A DNA stretch of 9,404 nt from Chloroflexota bacterium (GTDB lineage: Bacteria > Chloroflexota > Anaerolineae > Anaerolineales > Anaerolineaceae), in the NCBI GenBank assembly GCA_029265085.1, contig JAJUJY010000158.1, positions 1 to 9,404 on the forward strand. Reading direction: 5' to 3'. The first letter of the stretch is position 1. Each line of letters opens with the position of its first letter. A model generated the notes under the pieces. That model was not told the origin of the DNA and made no database searches. It saw nothing but the letters and a program-made list of their open reading frames with translations. The translations under genes were made by a program, and so were the position numbers. This document shows, piece after piece, positions 6,305-9,404 of this stretch.

Positions 6305-7675
6305 ATGAAACGCTTTTCACTAATTGCTTTGCTAGCTACACTGGTTCTTGCGGCCTGTGCCCCTGCGGCCACCCCCGAACCAACACCGATGCCGACACCG
6401 GTTCCGCCCACGGCTGAACCTACCCCGGCTCCAAAAACAATTGTGGATATCGCCGTAGAAGACGGCCGTTTTAAGACCCTGGTTGCCGCTGTGCAGGCTG
6501 CTGAGCTGGTAGAAACCTTACAGAGTGAAGGTCCCTTTACCGTATTTGCTCCGACCGATGATGCCTTCGCTAAATTACCTGCCGGAACCCTGGACGAACT
6601 GCTCAAACCAGAAAACAAGCAGAAACTGACTGATATTTTGCTCTACCACGTTGTCCCTGGCAAGGTTATGGCAATGGACGTGACCAAATTGTCTGAAGCG
6701 GAAACTGCGCTTGGCGAAAAAGTGATGATTAAACTTGACGGCGATAAAGTCATGATCAATGATGCGCAAGTTATCATTACCGACATTGAAGCTTCAAATG
6801 GTGTAATCCATGTGATTGACACAGTCATTTTACCACCTGCCAAAGAAGCAATGAGTGCAGATAAAGACATCGTTGATACCGCCATCGCCGATGGTCGCTT
6901 CACTACCCTGGTTGCTGCTGTGCAGGCTGCCGAACTGGTTGAAACCTTGAAAGGGGAAGGTCCCTTCACAGTATTCGCCCCCACCGATGAAGCCTTTGCG
7001 AAACTGCCCGCGGGCACTTTAGACACCTTGCTCAAGCCGGAAAACAAACAGCAGCTTACCGATATTCTGCTCTACCATGTGGTTGCTGGCAAAGTAATGG
7101 CTGCCGATGTAACCCAGTTGGAAAAAGCGGAAACCGCACTGGGCAGTGATGCCTTTATCAAAGTAGAAGACGGCAAAGTCTTCATCAATGAAGCTCAGGT
7201 GATCATCACCGATATCGCTACCACCAACGGCGTCATCCATGTCATCGACACGGTTATCCTCCCGAAAGATATTGTGGATGTAGCGATCTTTGACGGGCGC
7301 TTCACCACTCTGGTTGCCGCTGTGCAGGCTGCCGAACTGGTTGAAACCCTGAAAGGGGAAGGTCCCTTCACGGTATTCGCCCCCACCGATGAAGCCTTCG
7401 CCAAGCTGCCCGCTGGCACCTTAGACACCTTGCTCAAGCCGGAAAACAAACAACAGTTGACTGACATTTTGCTCTACCACGTGGTTGCTGGCAAAGTCCT
7501 TGCCGAGGATGTGGTCAAACTAGAAAGTGCAGATACTGCACTGGGTAAACCGGTCACCATCAAAGTGTCAGACGGCAAAGTCTTCATCAATGAAGCTCAG
7601 GTGATCATTACGGACATCAAAGCCACCAACGGCGTCATCCATGTCATCGATGCAGTCATCCTGCCGCCGCAATAA
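6305..7675 (+). CDS. Lipoprotein with three fasciclin (FAS1) domains
   Basis: This 456-residue protein starts with a lipoprotein signal: MKR, a hydrophobic stretch, and the lipobox LAAC with C18 as the lipidated residue. A Pro/Thr-rich linker (about 19-42) follows, then three FAS1 domains at about 46-178, 189-322 and 323-456. Each shows the FAS1 hallmarks: the H1 box TVFAPTD(D/E)AFAKLP, the central LLYHVV, and the H2 box [11 protein letters not shown]1 domains mediate adhesion or matrix and glycan binding in many phyla; here they would be displayed at the cell surface, with ligand unknown. Domains 2 and 3 are exact 134-codon tandem units and are almost identical, while domain 1 is more diverged and joined by a longer linker. 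The start at 6305 is chosen because AGGAG (6293-6297) precedes it by 7 bases and the lipoprotein signal then begins correctly; an in-frame ATG at 6287 has no such site. It is monocistronic, with its own promoter and a strong terminator. Confidence 0.95.
   Translation: MKRFSLIALLATLVLAACAPAATPEPTPMPTPVPPTAEPTPAPKTIVDIAVEDGRFKTLVAAVQAAELVETLQSEGPFTVFAPTDDAFAKLPAGTLDELLKPENKQKLTDILLYHVVPGKVMAMDVTKLSEAETALGEKVMIKLDGDKVMINDAQVIITDIEASNGVIHVIDTVILPPAKEAMSADKDIVDTAIADGRFTTLVAAVQAAELVETLKGEGPFTVFAPTDEAFAKLPAGTLDTLLKPENKQQLTDILLYHVVAGKVMAADVTQLEKAETALGSDAFIKVEDGKVFINEAQVIITDIATTNGVIHVIDTVILPKDIVDVAIFDGRFTTLVAAVQAAELVETLKGEGPFTVFAPTDEAFAKLPAGTLDTLLKPENKQQLTDILLYHVVAGKVLAEDVVKLESADTALGKPVTIKVSDGKVFINEAQVIITDIKATNGVIHVIDAVILPPQ
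6866..7669 (+). repeat. Tandem pair of 402-base FAS1-coding units
   Basis: Unit A (6866-7267) and unit B (7268-7669) are directly adjacent and in frame. Over 69 consecutive codons, from the DGRF motif through HVVAGKV, the encoded residues are identical although about 19 codons differ synonymously. A 38-base block (7169-7206 and 7571-7608) is identical in DNA. Differences in residues concentrate in the stretch after HVVAGKV. This indicates duplication within the gene followed by selection or partial gene conversion. Confidence 0.9.
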
Positions 7676-7700
7676 TCAAAATAAACAATAGCGTATCCAG

Positions 7701-7733
7701 ATCCCTCAACCGTACCGGTTGGGGGATTTTTTT
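7701..7733 (+). terminator. Intrinsic terminator of the FAS1 lipoprotein gene
   Basis: ATCCCTCAACCG (7701-7712) pairs with CGGTTGGGGGAT (7716-7727), a 12-bp stem with one T-G wobble and a 3-base loop, followed by T7727-7733. It lies 25 bases after the stop codon and faces a terminator of the opposite strand. Confidence 0.93.
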
Positions 7734-7736
7734 CCT

Positions 7737-7771
7737 AAATAAAAAAGGCTGTCGGATAAATCCGGCAGCCT
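7737..7771 (-). terminator. infA: Intrinsic terminator of the rpsU-infA operon
   Basis: On the minus strand, AGGCTGCCGGA (7771-7761) pairs with TCCGACAGCCT (7756-7746) around TTTA, with one wobble, and is followed by TTTTTTATTT. It lies 40 bases past the infA stop and forms a back-to-back pair with the plus-strand terminator, insulating convergent transcription. Confidence 0.88.
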
Positions 7772-7811
7772 AAATTTTTATTGCGTAATGAAGGGATGAT
7801 TCCAGGGAAGA

Positions 7812-8066
7812 CTATTCTTCTTCCATGACGAAAGTGTCACCAACCTTTTTCTGACGGTAAACGATCCGGCCGCGGGTCAGGTCATAAGGCGACATTTCAA
7901 CGCGAACATGATCCCCCAACAGAATACGAATATAATATTTGCGCATTCTGCCAGAAAGGTAAGCAAGTACCTCATGGCCATTGTCCAGGCGCACTTTAAA
8001 TTGTGTACCGGGTAAGGCTTCTATAATTGTACCTTCAACTTGGATTTTATCCTCTTCTTTGGCCAT
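7812..8066 (-). CDS. infA: Translation initiation factor IF-1
   Basis: IF-1 binds the A site of the 30S subunit during initiation and assists IF-2 and IF-3. The sequence is unmistakable: [20 protein letters not shown], an S1-like OB fold with [23 protein letters not shown], and [13 protein letters not shown]. The family norm is about 72 residues; this protein has 84, with about 11 extra C-terminal residues (from residue 74) ending in an acidic MEEE tail. The start is ATG, preceded by AAGGAGGT (plus-strand 8077-8070), an almost full anti-SD match with a short spacer. It lies 56 bases downstream of rpsU on the same strand with no promoter evident between, so the two are likely co-transcribed. 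In many bacteria infA is in the large ribosomal-protein cluster; here it is paired with rpsU. Confidence 0.97.
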   Translation of the reverse strand: MAKEEDKIQVEGTIIEALPGTQFKVRLDNGHEVLAYLSGRMRKYYIRILLGDHVRVEMSPYDLTRGRIVYRQKKVGDTFVMEEE

Positions 8067-8122
8067 GCCACCTCCTTTAGGGCTGGGAACACTTATTTCC
8101 CTGGGTCAATCTCTGGAGTGAT

Positions 8123-8323
8123 TTACTCCGACACTTTGGTATACTGGCGGCGCTTCATGCGGCGAATAGCCTTTTTCTTTTCCACGCGGCGCAATTCACT
8201 CTTTGAAATGAACCAGCGTTTTCGCCGGACAGTGCTCAAAACACCACTCTTGACAACCTTCTTGCGGAAGCGTTTCAGCAATTGATCCTGCGATTCATTG
8301 GGTCTTAAGACGACAACTGGCAA
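8123..8323 (-). CDS. rpsU: 30S ribosomal protein bS21
   Basis: bS21 is a small, very basic protein of the 30S platform near the 3' end of 16S rRNA, where it influences mRNA engagement at initiation. Family features are plain: VVVLRPNESQDQLLKRFRK, then VLSTVRRKRWFISKSE, and a Lys/Arg-rich tail. The start chosen is TTG at 8323, giving 66 residues that begin MPVVVLRP. GGGAGGTGA (plus-strand 8337-8329) ends 5 bases before it. A GTG at 8332 would give 69 residues but lies within the Shine-Dalgarno itself, with no usable spacer. It is the first gene of the operon with infA and is preceded by a leader with a terminator. Close spacing to infA fits co-regulation of initiation components. Confidence 0.95.
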   Translation of the reverse strand: MPVVVLRPNESQDQLLKRFRKKVVKSGVLSTVRRKRWFISKSELRRVEKKKAIRRMKRRQYTKVSE

Positions 8324-8328
8324 GGTTC

Positions 8329-8337
8329 TCACCTCCC
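8329..8337 (-). promoter_or_regulatory. rpsU: Shine-Dalgarno of rpsU that decides a TTG start
   Basis: The minus strand reads GGGAGGTGA here, a match to the 3' end of 16S rRNA over GGAGGTGA. The 5-base gap to TTG 8323 is good. The overlapping GTG at 8332 uses part of this element and is unlikely to be the initiator. Confidence 0.75.
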
Positions 8338-8352
8338 TTCTGTTTCAGGGAT

Positions 8353-8387
8353 AAAAAACTCGGCTGCAAACCGAGTATGCAGCCGAG
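8353..8387 (-). terminator. rpsU: Leader terminator (candidate attenuator) upstream of rpsU
   Basis: On the minus strand CTCGGCTGCA (8387-8378) pairs perfectly with TGCAGCCGAG (8368-8359) around a 9-base loop, followed by TTTTTT (8358-8353). It is a convincing intrinsic terminator located after the rpsU promoter and 15 bases before the rpsU Shine-Dalgarno. Nothing but a possible leader peptide lies between promoter and terminator, so it most likely acts as a conditional stop within the rpsU-infA leader. Confidence 0.85.
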
Positions 8388-8390
8388 GGC

Positions 8391-8429
8391 TTAGTTCGTC
8401 CAAAAAAGATGGCGGGCACCCAAGAGCAT
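8391..8429 (-). CDS. Possible 12-residue leader peptide upstream of rpsU
   Basis: An ATG at 8429 opens a 12-codon frame (MLLGARHLFWTN) that stops with TAA at 8393-8391, just 3 bases before the leader terminator stem. GGAGG (plus-strand 8445-8441) lies upstream, but the 11-base spacing is longer than ideal. There is no run of one amino acid's codons, so a classical amino-acid attenuator is not indicated. The position, with the stop codon abutting the terminator, is the main argument. It may be untranslated. Confidence 0.35.
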   Translation of the reverse strand: MLLGARHLFWTN

Positions 8430-8500
8430 ACTGCGATTATCCTCCAATCAAGCACAATCAGCCGATAACGTTTTTAAGCGGTTTACACAACCGGAATGGA

Positions 8501-8530
8501 ATTATACCGCGATTGTCTGCTTTTTGTCAA
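8501..8530 (-). promoter_or_regulatory. Near-consensus promoter of rpsU-infA
   Basis: The minus strand reads TTGACA (8530-8525), 18 bases, then TATAAT (8506-8501), both hexamers perfect. Transcription should start near 8494, giving a leader of about 170 bases to the rpsU start. The first transcribed bases can form a small hairpin, CGGTT-GTGTA-AACCG, which could protect the 5' end. Confidence 0.9.
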
Positions 8531-8655
8531 TCGCTGCACAAGAATCCATATCCTCGGCTTCTGATCCATCAGCCAGGTTTTTCTATATAATAAATCTGTC
8601 ATAAGGCTTTCTTCCGTACATTGTACCGCAAAATTTTCCAGGATAAGTATCAAGA

Positions 8656-9237
8656 ATGATGAAGCGAGCGATTTACCTGGTGAGTACCGGTCTTCTGCTG
8701 ATGATGTTATTCCATTCCTGCGCCGCAGTGCTGCCTCAGCCGCCAACAGCAGACCCGGTTCCGCTTATTCTCCCGCCTACCGCCCTCGAGACGAATTCTC
8801 CCGCAGTAGAAGCCCTTCAGCACACTGTGGTTCCAACCGGCCGGTTTGTGCTGCTGCCGTACCCGCCATTGGTCATGGATTACGATCCAGAGCAATGGAC
8901 AGACCAGTCCGAATACACCAACGTGCAAGTCCTGCAAAACTACCTGCAATCCACCAATTTAACCAGCTGCCGTTTATTTGCCGTTGGACCCTCCGGATTT
9001 TACCCCACCCCCGATGAAGTCATCACACTCGGCGCAATCCGCTACGAGATCTACACTTCCGTTGAAACTCCGCCGGAACTGGTCACCCGAAGCTTTTTTG
9101 AAAACAAAACCCTGACCGGCTTTGATTATGATCTAGGGATTCCGGTTTTGGCACTGCAGGCGGTCCCGGATGAATGGGATCAATGCCTATCATCCGCCGC
9201 TGATGTATTGGCCTCACTGCATATTCCTGAATATTAA
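8656..9237 (+). CDS. Exported protein of unknown function, possible lipoprotein
   Basis: I do not recognise the family of this 193-residue protein. It begins with a signal-like segment: MMKR, then a hydrophobic run to about residue 19. C22 follows in the context LFHSC, an imperfect lipobox (F at -3), so it is either a poor-match lipoprotein or simply secreted. A Pro-rich linker (about 26-50) precedes a compact domain of about 130 residues (from GRFVLLPYPPLVMDYD) with two further cysteines, C105 and C177, that could form a disulphide outside the cytoplasm. The translation signal is weak: AGGA at 8640-8643 lies 12 bases before ATG 8656 (a second ATG follows immediately). A TATAAT at 8586-8591 lacks a convincing -35. 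It is a lone gene, divergent from rpsU-infA and convergent with the rRNA genes. Confidence 0.75.
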   Translation: MMKRAIYLVSTGLLLMMLFHSCAAVLPQPPTADPVPLILPPTALETNSPAVEALQHTVVPTGRFVLLPYPPLVMDYDPEQWTDQSEYTNVQVLQNYLQSTNLTSCRLFAVGPSGFYPTPDEVITLGAIRYEIYTSVETPPELVTRSFFENKTLTGFDYDLGIPVLALQAVPDEWDQCLSSAADVLASLHIPEY

Positions 9238-9241
9238 AACC

Positions 9242-9263
9242 AAAAAGCCGCTATCGAGCGGCT
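9242..9263 (-). terminator. Terminator downstream of the 5S rRNA
   Basis: On the minus strand AGCCGCT (9263-9257) pairs with AGCGGCT (9252-9246) around a 4-base loop, followed by TTTTT. It lies just beyond the 5S 3' end, where an rRNA operon terminator is expected. On the plus strand no T-run follows, so it would act poorly for the preceding gene. Confidence 0.8.
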
Positions 9264-9285
9264 GGGTAGTTAAATAAAAAAAGTC

Positions 9286-9402
9286 TTTTGGCAATGACCT
9301 ACTCTCCCAGGAAGTCGCCCTCCAAGTACCATCGGCGCTGACGGCCTTAACGACCGGGTTCGGGATGTGTCCGGGTGTACCACCGTCGCTCCAATCACCA
9401 AA
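9286..9402 (-). rRNA. rrf: 5S ribosomal RNA
   Basis: The reverse complement carries the conserved 5S core: GGTGGTACACCCGGACACAT near the 5' part, CCCGAACCCGGTCGTTAAG, CGCCGATGGTACT and CTGGGAGAGTAGGTC near the 3' end. The terminal helix I forms between TTTTGGTGAT at the 5' end and the 3' end GTCATTGCCAAAA, so the gene is essentially complete and stops at the window edge. Its length is about 117 bases; exact ends may differ by one to three bases. The 23S gene would be expected further right, on the same strand. Confidence 0.95.
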
Positions 9403-9404
9403 AG

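Noticed and set aside
8040..8285. 81-codon plus-strand frame across the infA/rpsU region
   Set aside because: It is antisense to two certain genes, infA and rpsU, with no independent support.
8483..8746. 87-codon minus-strand frame upstream of rpsU
   Set aside because: It overlaps the consensus rpsU promoter and the start of the divergent plus-strand gene, and its sequence shows no protein-like features.

Overview
The window looks like chromosome from an anaerobic bacterium, most likely of the Chloroflexota (Anaerolineae type). This is inference, with no marker gene long enough to prove it. The supporting signs are a full-length one-chain pyruvate:ferredoxin oxidoreductase, envelope lipoproteins with Pro/Thr-rich linkers, LysM and FAS1 surface proteins, and moderate GC. 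Nothing looks like a prophage, transposon or CRISPR array.

Layout, left to right. (1) The 3' end of a LysM-repeat protein, then a terminator, then a Nudix ADP-sugar pyrophosphatase gene. (2) A roughly 450-base non-coding stretch carrying a candidate promoter and a long leader. (3) The large PFOR gene (1197 codons), closed by a strong intrinsic terminator. The next gene, a dihydroorotate-dehydrogenase-like flavoprotein, begins only 25 bases after the T-run. (4) A promoter region with repeated TTATACA half-sites, then a lipoprotein with three FAS1 (fasciclin) domains, the last two almost identical. (5) Back-to-back terminators for convergent transcription. (6) On the minus strand, a two-gene translation operon, rpsU (bS21) then infA (IF-1), transcribed from a near-consensus promoter. 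(7) A plus-strand gene for an unrecognised exported protein. (8) On the minus strand, a 5S rRNA and its terminator, presumably the end of an rRNA operon that continues beyond the window.

How the parts may work together. PFOR makes acetyl-CoA, CO2 and reduced ferredoxin, central to anaerobic energy metabolism. The flavoprotein behind it keeps an FMN-barrel framework but lacks the usual DHOD catalytic cysteine, so a redox or accessory role linked to PFOR is more likely than pyrimidine synthesis. bS21 and IF-1 both act on the 30S subunit during initiation.

The most interesting structure is the roughly 170-base leader of rpsU-infA. It contains a possible 12-codon ORF whose stop lies 3 bases before an intrinsic terminator, and the terminator lies just before the rpsU Shine-Dalgarno. 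A second copy of TCGGCTG upstream could pair with the 3' arm of the terminator. This is the classic layout of a transcription attenuator, here possibly sensing translation itself.
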